Source: Pseudomonas sp. (GTDB lineage: Bacteria; Pseudomonadota; Gammaproteobacteria; Pseudomonadales; Pseudomonadaceae). Taken from it: 8,054 bases of DNA. A model generated the notes under the pieces. It ran no database searches and was not told the origin of the DNA. It saw only the letters and a program-made list of their open reading frames with translations. Location: contig DQGF01000285.1 in NCBI GenBank assembly GCA_003525045.1, positions 1 to 8,054 of the forward strand. The letters run 5' to 3'. Each line of letters starts with the position of its first letter. Position 1 is the stretch's first letter. Both the position numbers and the translations under genes were made by a program. Shown here one piece after another: positions 1-6,626 of this stretch.

Positions 1-2
1 GC

Positions 3-30
3 CTTCGCCGGCAAGCCTGGCTCCTACAGG
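3..30. repeat. REP half-element at the window edge
   Basis: Bases 3-30 match the left arm of the pqqB-pqqC REP pair (5429-5456) at 26 of 28 positions. A partner arm is not in the window; it may lie just beyond the left edge, about 90 bases or more past the kinase stop. Between here and the stop at 122 I see no gene and no T-tailed hairpin. Confidence 0.8.
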
Positions 31-121
31 TATTTCACTCATGCCCCACAAAACTCAAAGGATTGCCCGATATTTCCTGCTCTATTGCCCGGTGGGTGAG
101 CCTGCAGTATCGCGAACGCGG

Positions 122-1849
122 CTAACCCAGCATCTGACTCAGCACTGCGCGCAGCTTGCCGGGTTTCACCGGTTTGTTCAGCAGCGGTGCCTCGAGCCTT
201 TGCAAGGCGCTGCGACACTGGTCGGTGCGATCCGCGGTGATGATGACCGCTGGAATCACTTGGCCGAAATGCTGGCGCAAATGCCGGACCACCTCACAGC
301 CCACCACTCCGTGATCGAGGTGGTAGTCGGCCAGGATCAGTTCCGGTGCCTGGCCCTGCAACGCCGTCAGCGCGGAAGCTTCATCGGTGGCGATCACCAC
401 TTCGCAGCCCCACTGCCCGAGTAGCGCGCTCATGCTTTCAAGGATGCTGACTTCGTTATCCAGTACCAGCAAACGCCGACCCGGCAGTGGGTTGCCCGTA
501 CCCGGCTGGGGCGCGGCCTGACTGATCGGCAACGGAATCTCATGGGAAATCGGCACGTCGATGCTGAACATCGAACCGCGCCCCGGCCGCGAATGAACCT
601 GAATCCTGTAGTCGAGGATTTTCGCGATGCGCTCGACAATCGCCAGCCCCAGCCCTACGCCCTTGCGGTCGGCGGCGCGGCCGACATCCAGTTGATTGAA
701 CTCGAGAAAGATCGAATCCAGCCGGTCCGCGGCAATCCCGCGTCCGGTGTCCCAGACTTCCAGGCGCAGCATTGCGCCGCGCCGCCGCGCACCCAGCAGG
801 ATGCTGCCCGCGTCGGTGTAACGGAAGGCGTTGCTGAGAAAGTTGCGCAGGATCCGCGTCATCAGGCGCAAGTCGGTGCTGATGGCGTAGTCGCCCATGT
901 GCACGCGCAGGTTCAACCCGGCGGCTTCGGCCACCGAGCGGAACTCCGACACCAGCGGCCCGAGTAACTCATCGAGGCGATACAGCGCAATGTCCGGTTT
1001 GACCGCGGCCTGATCGAGCCGGGAAATGTCGAGCAGATCGGTGAGCAAATCTTCTGCCCCTTCCAGGGCCTGGTGCGTACGTTCCACCAGCACCTGTTCG
1101 ACCTCGGGCAGTTTGCGCTCGCGCAAGGTCGAGATCAGTAAACGCGCGGCGTTGAGCGGTTGCAGCAGGTCATGGCTGGCGGCGGCAAGGTATTTGTCCT
1201 TGCTGCGATTGGCGGCCTCGGCGGCGTCCCGAGCGTCGCGCAAGGCTTCTGCGATCTGTTTACGCTGGGTGATTTGCTGCTGCAGGTTGCGATTGGCTTC
1301 CAGCAATTCGTCGGTGCGCGCGGTGACCCGCTGTTCCAGTTCATCGTTGAGCTGTTGCAGGCGCTGCTGGGCGAGTTTGCGTTCGGTGATATCCGCGACA
1401 AACCCTTCCACCAGCCCTTCCTGATCGGGCTTGAGCAACAGGTTCATCAGCACGTCCAGGCTGCTGCCGTCCTTGCGCCGCAATTGGGTTTCATAGCCAT
1501 GCAGACTGCCTTGGTGCCTGAGCATTTCGCCGATGTTTTCCAGTTCCTGCGCCCCGCCGACGAACAGGTTGCTGGCCAGGTCGGCCAGGGAGAACAACAC
1601 CTCCTGCGGATCCTGATAGCCCAGCATCCGCGCCAGCGCCGGATTGGCGGCGCGCATGCCTTCGAGCAGGCTGGCCTGGAAGATCCCGTGCACCGCGTTT
1701 TCGAACAGCCACTTGTAGCGATTGCGCTCGGCCTCCAGCTCATTCAGGCGCGCGGCCAGTTCCGGGTAATGACTCTTGCGCGCCGAATGACTGCCTAATC
1801 CGAGTAATCCAGCCAGCGCCCGTTGTTGCTCGTCAGAGGGCTTCGCCAT
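122..1849 (-). CDS. ercS: ErcS-type cytoplasmic PAS hybrid sensor histidine kinase
   Basis: The chosen start (ATG 1847-1849, with GAGG six bases upstream) gives 575 residues. The frame is open to 1990 but that part overlaps ercA. In order: a short N-terminal coil (about 28-48), a PAS domain with PAC end (about 45-158, FVADITERK), a coiled coil (about 158-215), HisKA with H-box SHDLLQPLN (His226), an ATPase domain with N-box Asn340, DTGRG at 367-371 and GVGLGLAI at 397-404, then a Pro-rich linker and a receiver domain (about 457-575). The receiver has Asp508 as phosphoacceptor, Thr538 and Lys559; its acidic pocket reads D464-N465-E466. No membrane segment is seen, so it senses an internal cue through PAS. 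As a hybrid kinase it should need an Hpt protein or a separate regulator, neither of which is here. The name rests on the ercA linkage; other NahK/ErcS-like kinases share this layout. Confidence 0.85.
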   Translation of the reverse strand: MAKPSDEQQRALAGLLGLGSHSARKSHYPELAARLNELEAERNRYKWLFENAVHGIFQASLLEGMRAANPALARMLGYQDPQEVLFSLADLASNLFVGGAQELENIGEMLRHQGSLHGYETQLRRKDGSSLDVLMNLLLKPDQEGLVEGFVADITERKLAQQRLQQLNDELEQRVTARTDELLEANRNLQQQITQRKQIAEALRDARDAAEAANRSKDKYLAAASHDLLQPLNAARLLISTLRERKLPEVEQVLVERTHQALEGAEDLLTDLLDISRLDQAAVKPDIALYRLDELLGPLVSEFRSVAEAAGLNLRVHMGDYAISTDLRLMTRILRNFLSNAFRYTDAGSILLGARRRGAMLRLEVWDTGRGIAADRLDSIFLEFNQLDVGRAADRKGVGLGLAIVERIAKILDYRIQVHSRPGRGSMFSIDVPISHEIPLPISQAAPQPGTGNPLPGRRLLVLDNEVSILESMSALLGQWGCEVVIATDEASALTALQGQAPELILADYHLDHGVVGCEVVRHLRQHFGQVIPAVIITADRTDQCRSALQRLEAPLLNKPVKPGKLRAVLSQMLG

Positions 1850-2996
1850 AGACGACCTCGACATCGCGCTGACTGGATTCGCGCGGGTTGGTGAGGATGC
1901 ACGGGTCGTGCATGGCGTGTTGCGAGAGAAACGGAATGTCCGCCGTGCTGACCCCGTGCAGGCCGAGGGTTTCATGGAAGCCGATCGCATGTTTGAGAGC
2001 GATCAGGTGCTCCACCAGACGCCCGCAGATCTGTCGGTGATTGAGGCCGCGGCAATCTATACCGAAGGTCTCGGCGATGACCTTGAACCGGTCAGGCGCC
2101 GAGTTGTAGTTGAACGCCACCACGTGCTCCACCAGCACCGCGTTGCACAGGCCGTGCGGCAGGTCGAGAAAACCACCGAGGCTGTGGGACATCGCATGCA
2201 CCGCGCCGAGGATCGCGTTGGAGAACGCCAATCCGGCCTGCATGCTGCCGAGCATGATCTTCTCGCGCAGGGCAATATCGTTGGGGTTGGCGATCATCTG
2301 CACCAGGTTGCCGTTGATCAGGCGCATGGCTTCCAGTGCATGGGGATCGGTCAAGGGCCCGTGACCGGTAGAAACGAAGGCCTCGATGGCATGCACCAAG
2401 GCGTCGATGCCGGTACAGGCCGACAGGAACGGGTCCATGCTCAGGGTGGTTTCCGGGTCGATCAGCGATACGTCCGGCACCACTGCCTTGCTGACGATGG
2501 AGAATTTCATGCGTTCTTGCTGATTGGAAATGATCACGAATTGCGAGACGTCGGCCGAGGTACCGGCGGTGGTCGGAATCAGGATCAGCGGCGGGCTGGG
2601 CACGCGGATGGTGTCCACGCCCTCGAACTCGAGGATGCTGCGCCCGTGAGCAACGACAATGCCGATGCCCTTGCCGCAATCCATCGGGCTGCCGCCACCG
2701 ACCGCCACGATCACATCGCAGTGGTTTTCCCGGTACAACTCGGCGCCGAGCATGACTTCCTCGACCCGCGGGTTGGGTGACACGTCGCTGTACAAAAAGA
2801 AATCGATGCCCTGGGCTTGCAGGCTGGCCTCGACATCGGCCACCCATCCGGCGGCGATCACCCCCGGATCGCTGACCACCAGCACCTTGCGGGCACCGAA
2901 GGTCTTGGCGTAGTTGCCGACGTTGTGCCGGCAGCCGGCACCGAAGATGATTTCAGGGGAAACGAATTTACGCAGCTGGCTGAGACTCTGGCTCAT
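1833..2996 (-). CDS. ercA: ErcA-type iron-containing alcohol dehydrogenase
   Basis: This 387-residue protein is a group III, iron-dependent, NAD(P)-linked alcohol dehydrogenase. The GGGSPMDCGKG dinucleotide-binding loop spans residues 100-110. The metal ligands Asp198, His202, His267 and His281 keep the spacing seen in E. coli FucO (4 and 14 residues). A TTAGTSADVS segment (142-151) replaces the more common TTAGTGSE form. ErcA in Pseudomonas aeruginosa sits beside ercS and is needed for induction of the PQQ-dependent ethanol oxidation genes. A signalling rather than purely metabolic role is therefore likely; the true substrate cannot be read from the sequence. No signal peptide is present. 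The start MSQSLSQLRKFVSPEIIFGAG is typical, although its ribosome site is weak. The last 17 bases overlap the downstream kinase gene, so the two are almost certainly co-transcribed. Confidence 0.85.
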   Translation of the reverse strand: MSQSLSQLRKFVSPEIIFGAGCRHNVGNYAKTFGARKVLVVSDPGVIAAGWVADVEASLQAQGIDFFLYSDVSPNPRVEEVMLGAELYRENHCDVIVAVGGGSPMDCGKGIGIVVAHGRSILEFEGVDTIRVPSPPLILIPTTAGTSADVSQFVIISNQQERMKFSIVSKAVVPDVSLIDPETTLSMDPFLSACTGIDALVHAIEAFVSTGHGPLTDPHALEAMRLINGNLVQMIANPNDIALREKIMLGSMQAGLAFSNAILGAVHAMSHSLGGFLDLPHGLCNAVLVEHVVAFNYNSAPDRFKVIAETFGIDCRGLNHRQICGRLVEHLIALKHAIGFHETLGLHGVSTADIPFLSQHAMHDPCILTNPRESSQRDVEVVYGEAL

Positions 2997-3074
2997 TGGA
3001 AAGCCTGTTTTTTATTGTTTTGGAAGGTAAAGCCACACTAACGCATCCGGCTGCGAATGCAATCAGACCAAAGG

Positions 3075-3095
3075 ACAGCGCAAGTTCGGCGCTGT
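3075..3095. promoter_or_regulatory. Perfect 7-bp inverted repeat upstream of ercA (possible operator)
   Basis: ACAGCGC (3075-3081) and GCGCTGT (3089-3095) are perfect inverted copies separated by seven bases, giving 21 bases centred about 89 bases before the ercA ATG. The size and position fit a dimeric regulator site, but no regulator can be named from the sequence. It is followed on the plus strand by a run of seven T (3100-3106), so it could also be a weak terminator facing the other way, though no plus-strand gene leads into it. The rest of the gap up to ercA shows no convincing promoter. The ercA Shine-Dalgarno is weak (AGGC at 3006-3003). Confidence 0.35.
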
Positions 3096-3121
3096 ACCAT
3101 TTTTTTGTATTCACCGCAGCC

Positions 3122-3219
3122 CCCCTGTGGGAGCGGGCTTGCTCGCGAAAGCGGTGGGTCAGTCGACATCAATATTGAATGTGACGCCGCCTTCGCGAGC
3201 AAGCCCGCTCCCACAGGGG
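3122..3219. repeat. REPIN (inverted REP pair) between pqqE and ercA
   Basis: Arms at 3122-3149 and 3192-3219 are perfect 28-base inverted copies of a REP core (CCCCTGTGGGAGCGGGC, then TTGCTCGCGAA). They extend to about 35 bases each with two mismatches. The 42-base centre contains the near-palindrome TCAATATTGA. This is the classical REPIN layout, a non-autonomous element mobilised by RAYT transposases encoded elsewhere in Pseudomonas genomes. It begins 16 bases after the pqqE stop. No separate T-tailed terminator for pqqE was found, so this hairpin may mark the 3' end of the pqq transcript. Confidence 0.93.
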
Positions 3220-3235
3220 ATCTGCGCATGGCCAT

Positions 3236-4378
3236 TCATCCGCGATAGATCAGCCGCGAAGCCTTCTCGTTGCGCAACGTCAGGTGCTCCATGCCCAACC
3301 CCGGCGCATCGGCCTCCTCCCGAGCCTTGAGGATCACCCCATGATGCGACGACTTGCTGCACACCGGGTCGGCGTTGCTGGCATCACCGGTGAGCATGAA
3401 CGCCTGGCAGCGGCAGCCGCCCAGATCCTGGTGTTTTTCATCGCAGGACCGACATGGCTCCTTCATCCAGGCATCGCCACGAAAGCGGTTGAAACCAAAC
3501 GAATCGTTCCAGATGTGCGAGAGGCTGTGCTCGCGCACGTTGGGAAACTGCACCGGTAACTGGCGCGCACTGTGGCAAGGCAACGCCGTGCCGTCCGGGG
3601 TGATGTCGAGAAACAGGTTGGCCCAGCCGTTCATGCAGGTCTTGGGGCGTTCTTCGTAGTAATCCGGGGTGACGAAGATCAGCTTGCACGGATGGCGCTG
3701 GGCCTCCAGACGCTCGCGGTACTCGTTAGTGATGCGCTCGGCACGCTGCAGTTGTTCGCGGGTCGGCAGCAGGCCGACGCGGTTGAGCTCGGCCCAACCG
3801 TAGAACTGACAGGTGGCCAACTCGACGAAATCCGCTTCCAGCTCCAGGCACAGGTCAATGATCTTCGCGATATCGTCGATGTTGTGCCGATGAGTAACGA
3901 AGTTGAGCACCATCGGGTAGCCCTGGGCTTTCACCGCCCGGGCCATGGCCAGTTTCTGGGCGAACGCCTTGCGCGAGCCGGCGAGCATGTTGTTTACCGC
4001 TTCATCGGCGGCCTGGAAGCTGATCTGGATATGGTCGAGCCCGGCGACCTTGAAGTCGCGGACCTTCTGCTCGGTCAGGCCGATGCCCGAGGTGATCAGG
4101 TTGGTGTAGTAGCCCATGTCCCGGGCGGCTTTGATCAGTTCGGCCAGGTCTTGCCGCACCAGTGGCTCCCCACCGGAAAATCCCAATTGCGCCGCGCCCA
4201 TGTCCCTCGCCTCGCGAAACACGCGTATCCATTCTTCGGTGCTCAGCTCTTCACCTGAGTTGGCAAAGTCCAGCGGGTTGGAGCAATACGGGCATTGCAG
4301 GGGGCAACGATAGGTCAGCTCCGCGAGCAACCACAGCGGCGGTCCCGGAGGTGAATCATTCGATCCAGAATTGCGCAT
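3236..4378 (-). CDS. pqqE: PqqE, radical SAM PqqA peptide cyclase
   Basis: PqqE uses S-adenosylmethionine to join the Glu and Tyr side chains of PqqA, the first step of the pathway. The protein has 380 residues. The radical SAM motif is Cys25-x3-Cys29-x2-Cys32 in an [12 protein letters not shown] context, followed by the GGEP motif. The C-terminal SPASM domain carries cysteines for two auxiliary iron-sulfur clusters: Cys248, Cys268, Cys309, Cys312, Cys322, Cys324 and Cys340, with Asp318 nearby. The ATG at 4376-4378 is chosen because GGAGG lies six bases upstream (4385-4389) and the resulting N-terminus has the usual short Pro-rich lead before [14 protein letters not shown]. The open frame to 4453 is only overlap with pqqD. 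It shares 23 bases with the end of pqqD and ends in TGA, followed by a REPIN-bearing gap. Confidence 0.97.
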   Translation of the reverse strand: MRNSGSNDSPPGPPLWLLAELTYRCPLQCPYCSNPLDFANSGEELSTEEWIRVFREARDMGAAQLGFSGGEPLVRQDLAELIKAARDMGYYTNLITSGIGLTEQKVRDFKVAGLDHIQISFQAADEAVNNMLAGSRKAFAQKLAMARAVKAQGYPMVLNFVTHRHNIDDIAKIIDLCLELEADFVELATCQFYGWAELNRVGLLPTREQLQRAERITNEYRERLEAQRHPCKLIFVTPDYYEERPKTCMNGWANLFLDITPDGTALPCHSARQLPVQFPNVREHSLSHIWNDSFGFNRFRGDAWMKEPCRSCDEKHQDLGGCRCQAFMLTGDASNADPVCSKSSHHGVILKAREEADAPGLGMEHLTLRNEKASRLIYRG

Positions 4379-4628
4379 GGGCCACCTCCAGGAATGCCAA
4401 CACATCCTCGTCAATCCCCGGCACGCCAGGGAAATTCGCCGACAGCAGATCAATGATGGCCGCCACGCTGCGCCGACCGTCCACCAGATCGAGGATCTGC
4501 CCGGCGCTGACGTTGAGCTTGATCATGCCTTCGGGGTACAGCAGCACATGGCAATCCTGACGCGGTTCCCATTGCAGGCGAAAACCCTGGCGCAGAGACG
4601 GTGCCTGCTCGCGTTTGATCAGGCTCAC
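4356..4628 (-). CDS. pqqD: PqqD, PqqA peptide chaperone
   Basis: This 90-residue protein has the typical PqqD length and core (QWEP...[14 protein letters not shown], then [11 protein letters not shown]). PqqD is the founding RiPP recognition element. It binds the PqqA peptide tightly and forms a complex with PqqE, presenting Glu16 and Tyr20 for linking. It has no catalytic residues and no membrane segment. The ATG overlaps the pqqC stop (ATGA at 4628-4625), and its last 23 bases overlap the pqqE start region. Its synthesis is therefore probably tied to that of both neighbours. It is a separate gene here, whereas in some bacteria pqqD is fused to pqqC or pqqE. Confidence 0.96.
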   Translation of the reverse strand: MSLIKREQAPSLRQGFRLQWEPRQDCHVLLYPEGMIKLNVSAGQILDLVDGRRSVAAIIDLLSANFPGVPGIDEDVLAFLEVAHAQFWIE

Positions 4629-5377
4629 AGGGCAATCCCCCGGTGCCAGACCTTCTCGCTGGTCACCGTGTGAAACGGCGGTCGTTGCAGCTCATAGGCC
4701 ATGCTCATGGCATCGAGCATGCTCCATAGCACGTCGAGCTTGAATTGCAGAATCTCCAGCATGCGTTGCTGGGCCTCAAAGGTCACGTAGTGCGCCAGGG
4801 TGATACGCAGACCGTGTTCGACATCCCGCCGCGCCTGGCTCAGGCGAGTGCGGAAGTAGTCGTAGCCGGCGGCGTCGATCCATGGGTAGTGGGCTGGCCA
4901 GGCGTCGAGTCGGGATTGGTGGATCTGTGGCGCGAACAGTTCGGTCAGCGAACTGCTGGCCGCTTCCTGCCAGCAGGCACGACGGGCGAAGTTGACGTAG
5001 GCGTCCACGGCGAAACGCACGCCGGGCAGCACCAGCTCCTGGGAACGCAGCTGGTCCGGGTCGAGGCCGACGGCCTGGCCCAGACGCAGCCAGGCTTCGA
5101 TACCGCCGTCTTCGCCGGGGGCGCCGTCATGGTCCAGCAGGCGCTGAATCCACTCGCGACGGATTTCGCGGTCCGGGCAGTTGGCGAGGATCGCGGCGTC
5201 CTTCAGGGGAATGTTCACCTGGTAGTAAAAGCGATTGGCGACCCAGCCCTGGATCTGCTCGCGGCTCGCCCGGCCTTCATACATCGCCACGTGATAGGGG
5301 TGATGGATGTGGTAATAAGCGCCTTTGGCGCGCAGGGCGGCTTCGAATTCGGCGGGGGACATTGGGGTGTCAGTCAT
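4625..5377 (-). CDS. pqqC: PqqC, pyrroloquinoline-quinone synthase
   Basis: PqqC is the cofactor-free oxidase that performs the final ring closure and eight-electron oxidation giving PQQ, using oxygen and releasing hydrogen peroxide. The protein has 250 residues, the normal length, starting [19 protein letters not shown]. The ATG at 5375-5377 follows GGAG at a good distance. The frame stays open to 5440, but that would begin inside the REP element. Active-site residues known from the Klebsiella structure are all present with a one-residue offset: His83 (84), His153 (154), Arg156 (157), Tyr174 (175) and Arg178 (179). The enzyme is all-helical and cytoplasmic. Its TGA overlaps the pqqD ATG as ATGA, which points to translational coupling. 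Confidence 0.97.
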   Translation of the reverse strand: MTDTPMSPAEFEAALRAKGAYYHIHHPYHVAMYEGRASREQIQGWVANRFYYQVNIPLKDAAILANCPDREIRREWIQRLLDHDGAPGEDGGIEAWLRLGQAVGLDPDQLRSQELVLPGVRFAVDAYVNFARRACWQEAASSSLTELFAPQIHQSRLDAWPAHYPWIDAAGYDYFRTRLSQARRDVEHGLRITLAHYVTFEAQQRMLEILQFKLDVLWSMLDAMSMAYELQRPPFHTVTSEKVWHRGIAL

Positions 5378-5428
5378 TGCGGTTCTCCGGGGAACAACCG
5401 GTGGATTCTGTGGTGTATGGTCGGACGT

Positions 5429-5499
5429 CTTCGCGGGCAAGCCTCGCTCCTACAGGTTCGGCGCTATTCCCCCTGTAGGCGCGAGGCTTACCCGCGAAG
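5429..5499. repeat. REP inverted pair (REPIN-like) between pqqB and pqqC
   Basis: Two 28-base arms, 5429-5456 and 5472-5499, are inverted copies matching at 26 of 28 positions around a 15-base centre. The arms carry the pseudomonad REP signature (CTTCGCGGGCAAGC and CTCCTACAGG). They occupy most of the 132-base pqqB-pqqC gap, beginning about 10 bases downstream of the pqqB stop. In the transcript they would fold into a very stable hairpin, which could protect pqqAB mRNA from 3' decay or reduce read-through into pqqC. That effect is inference. Confidence 0.88.
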
Positions 5500-5509
5500 A
5501 GGCCATCAA

Positions 5510-6421
5510 CTACAGCACAATACTCATGCCGTCATAAGCCACTTCAACCTTACGCCGACCCAGCTCAGCACGCTCCGGCGAATCTTCGTCGAGGATCGGG
5601 TTGGTGTTGTTGATGTGAATAAGCACCTTGCGCGGCTTGGGCAGTTGCTCCAGCACTTCCAGCATGCCGCCGGGGCCGTTCTGCGCCAGGTGGCCCATTT
5701 CCCGGCCGGTGCGAGTGCCGACGCCACGGCGCTGCATTTCGTCGTCGTCCCACATCGTGCCGTCCACCAGCAGGCAATCGCTGCCGGCCATGATTTCCAG
5801 CAGCGGCGCATCGACCTTGCCCAGGCCCGGGGCATAGAACAGTTTGCCGCCGGTGTTCAGGTCTTCGACGATCAGGCCGATGTTGTCGCCCGGGTGCGGG
5901 TCGAAGCGGTGCGGCGAATACGGCGGCGCTGCGCTGCGCAAGGGCAGCGGGGTGAAGCGCAGGCTCGGGCAGGCCGGGATGGTGAAGCTGCGGTCGAGTT
6001 CGATGCGGTTCCAGCTCAGCCCGCCGTTCCAGTGGGTCAGCATGGTGAACAACGGGAAACCGGTGCTCAGGTCTTCATGGACCATGTCGGTGCACCAGAC
6101 CTGATGCGGGCAGCCTTCGCGCAGGCTAAGCAGGCCGGTGGTGTGGTCGATCTGGCTGTCCATCAGGATGATTGCGCTGATGCCGGTATCGCGCAGGGCT
6201 CGGCCCGGCTGCATTGGCGCGAAACTCTGGAGCTGGGCGCGGATGTCCGGCGAGGCGTTGCACAGCACCCAGTTCACGCCATCATCGGAAATCGCGATGG
6301 ACGACTGGGTCCGCGCCTTGGCCCGCAGGCTGCCGCTGCGAAAACCTGCGCAGTTCGCGCAGTTGCAGTTCCACTGCGGGAAACCACCGCCGGCGGCAGA
6401 ACCTAGAATCTGGACAAACAT
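5510..6421 (-). CDS. pqqB: PqqB, metallo-beta-lactamase-fold oxygenase of PQQ biosynthesis
   Basis: The protein has 303 residues, the normal PqqB length. The start [19 protein letters not shown] is the conserved family N-terminus, with a GGAG site five bases upstream. The frame remains open upstream to 6484, but that extension would run through the terminator and is rejected. A CNCANC cysteine cluster (Cys19, Cys21, Cys24) matches the structural zinc site of PqqB. The usual HxHxDH metal motif of the fold is replaced by D-S-Q-I-D-H (Asp88 to His93), as is typical for PqqB. An HINNTNP motif with His269 lies near the C-terminus. Family work indicates that PqqB is an iron-dependent hydroxylase acting on the linked Glu-Tyr product, replacing the older idea of a PQQ carrier. 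No signal peptide is seen, so it is expected in the cytoplasm. It is followed by a REP pair and then pqqC. Confidence 0.97.
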   Translation of the reverse strand: MFVQILGSAAGGGFPQWNCNCANCAGFRSGSLRAKARTQSSIAISDDGVNWVLCNASPDIRAQLQSFAPMQPGRALRDTGISAIILMDSQIDHTTGLLSLREGCPHQVWCTDMVHEDLSTGFPLFTMLTHWNGGLSWNRIELDRSFTIPACPSLRFTPLPLRSAAPPYSPHRFDPHPGDNIGLIVEDLNTGGKLFYAPGLGKVDAPLLEIMAGSDCLLVDGTMWDDDEMQRRGVGTRTGREMGHLAQNGPGGMLEVLEQLPKPRKVLIHINNTNPILDEDSPERAELGRRKVEVAYDGMSIVL

Positions 6422-6445
6422 GGCCGCTCCATCATTTGAAAACTT

Positions 6446-6475
6446 AAAATAAAAACGCCTCGGCAGACCGAGGCG
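6446..6475 (-). terminator. Intrinsic terminator/attenuator between pqqA and pqqB
   Basis: On the minus strand an 8-bp perfect GC-rich stem (CGCCTCGG, loop TCTG, CCGAGGCG) at 6456-6475 is followed at once by TTTTTATTTT (6455-6446). This is a textbook rho-independent terminator in the direction of the operon. It lies 18 bases after the pqqA stop and ends 25 bases before the pqqB start. Since pqqB to pqqE must still be expressed and no clear promoter is seen in the 72-base gap, the likely role is partial termination. That would set a high pqqA to pqqBCDE ratio; the role is inferred. Confidence 0.85.
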
Positions 6476-6493
6476 CTGAACCACACGACAAAA

Positions 6494-6568
6494 TTAACGG
6501 CTTGCGAAGTACATGGTGACTTCAAAGCCGATACGCAGGTCGGTGAAAGCAGGTTTGGACCAGGACAT
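6494..6568 (-). CDS. pqqA: PqqA, PQQ precursor peptide (24 aa)
   Basis: PqqA is the ribosomally made substrate from which the whole PQQ skeleton is cut. The peptide has 24 residues, the usual family length, beginning [17 protein letters not shown] and ending MYFASR. The modified residues are Glu16 and Tyr20 in the conserved E-V-T-M-Y motif. PqqE joins their side chains by a carbon-carbon bond while PqqD holds the peptide. The ATG at 6566-6568 follows a strong AAAGGAG site at seven bases, and the gene ends in TAA at 6494-6496. A terminator hairpin directly downstream should make its transcript more abundant than the rest of the operon, as suits a substrate rather than an enzyme. A possible N-terminally extended form from 6613 is listed separately. 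Confidence 0.97.
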   Translation of the reverse strand: MSWSKPAFTDLRIGFEVTMYFASR

Positions 6569-6626
6569 AAGAGTGCTCCTTTCAGGTGGATGAAACGGTT
6601 GAGACCTATACATATAGTCCACCTCC
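6569..6626 (-). promoter_or_regulatory. Second, upstream in-frame start for pqqA with its own Shine-Dalgarno
   Basis: An ATG at 6613-6611 lies exactly 15 codons upstream of the normal pqqA start, in the same frame and with no stop between. It is preceded by GGAGG (6626-6622) at an 8-base spacing, at least as good as the normal site. Starting here would add the 15 residues [15 protein letters not shown] to PqqA. The sequence shows the start and site directly; whether the site is used is unknown. The 24-residue form is the one that fits the family. Confidence 0.4.
6576..6582 (-). promoter_or_regulatory. pqqA ribosome binding site
   Basis: AAAGGAG reads on the minus strand seven bases before the pqqA ATG. 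It is a strong Shine-Dalgarno that fixes the 24-residue start. The right-hand arm of the leader inverted repeat (6584-6590) ends one base upstream of it, so folding of that repeat would leave this site free. Confidence 0.8.

Noticed and set aside
41..424. 127-residue plus-strand open frame near the left edge
   Set aside because: Most of it is antisense to the receiver domain of the kinase, it has no convincing ribosome site, and no family is recognised.
1850..1990. N-terminal extension of the kinase to 1990
   Set aside because: It overlaps the end of ercA by over 150 bases with Arg/Ser/Thr-rich shadow sequence, while 1849 has a GAGG site.
1908..2780. 290-residue plus-strand open frame opposite ercA
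   Set aside because: It is a shadow of a well-supported dehydrogenase gene. Its composition is rich in His, Arg and Gly with no recognisable domain.
3075..3106. Plus-strand intrinsic terminator (7-bp stem then seven T)
   Set aside because: No plus-strand gene leads into it and a 4-base gap separates stem and T-run, so it is listed as a possible operator instead.
3122..3219. CRISPR-like repeat pair
   Set aside because: There are only two copies and they are inverted, not direct; the sequence matches pseudomonad REP elements.
4379..4453. N-terminal extension of pqqE to 4453
   Set aside because: The added residues are just pqqD read in another frame, and GGAGG six bases before 4378 marks the real start.
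5378..5440. N-terminal extension of pqqC to 5440
   Set aside because: That start lies inside the REP arm. The 250-residue form from 5377 matches the family length and has a good ribosome site.
4745..6406. 553-residue open frame on the plus strand opposite pqqC and pqqB
   Set aside because: It runs antisense through two unmistakable genes and a REP pair. Its protein shows no family motif and it is explained by high GC at third positions.
6422..6484. N-terminal extension of pqqB to the ATG at 6484
   Set aside because: It would translate through the terminator hairpin and T-tract, and the family N-terminus [12 protein letters not shown] with its own GGAG site begins at 6421.
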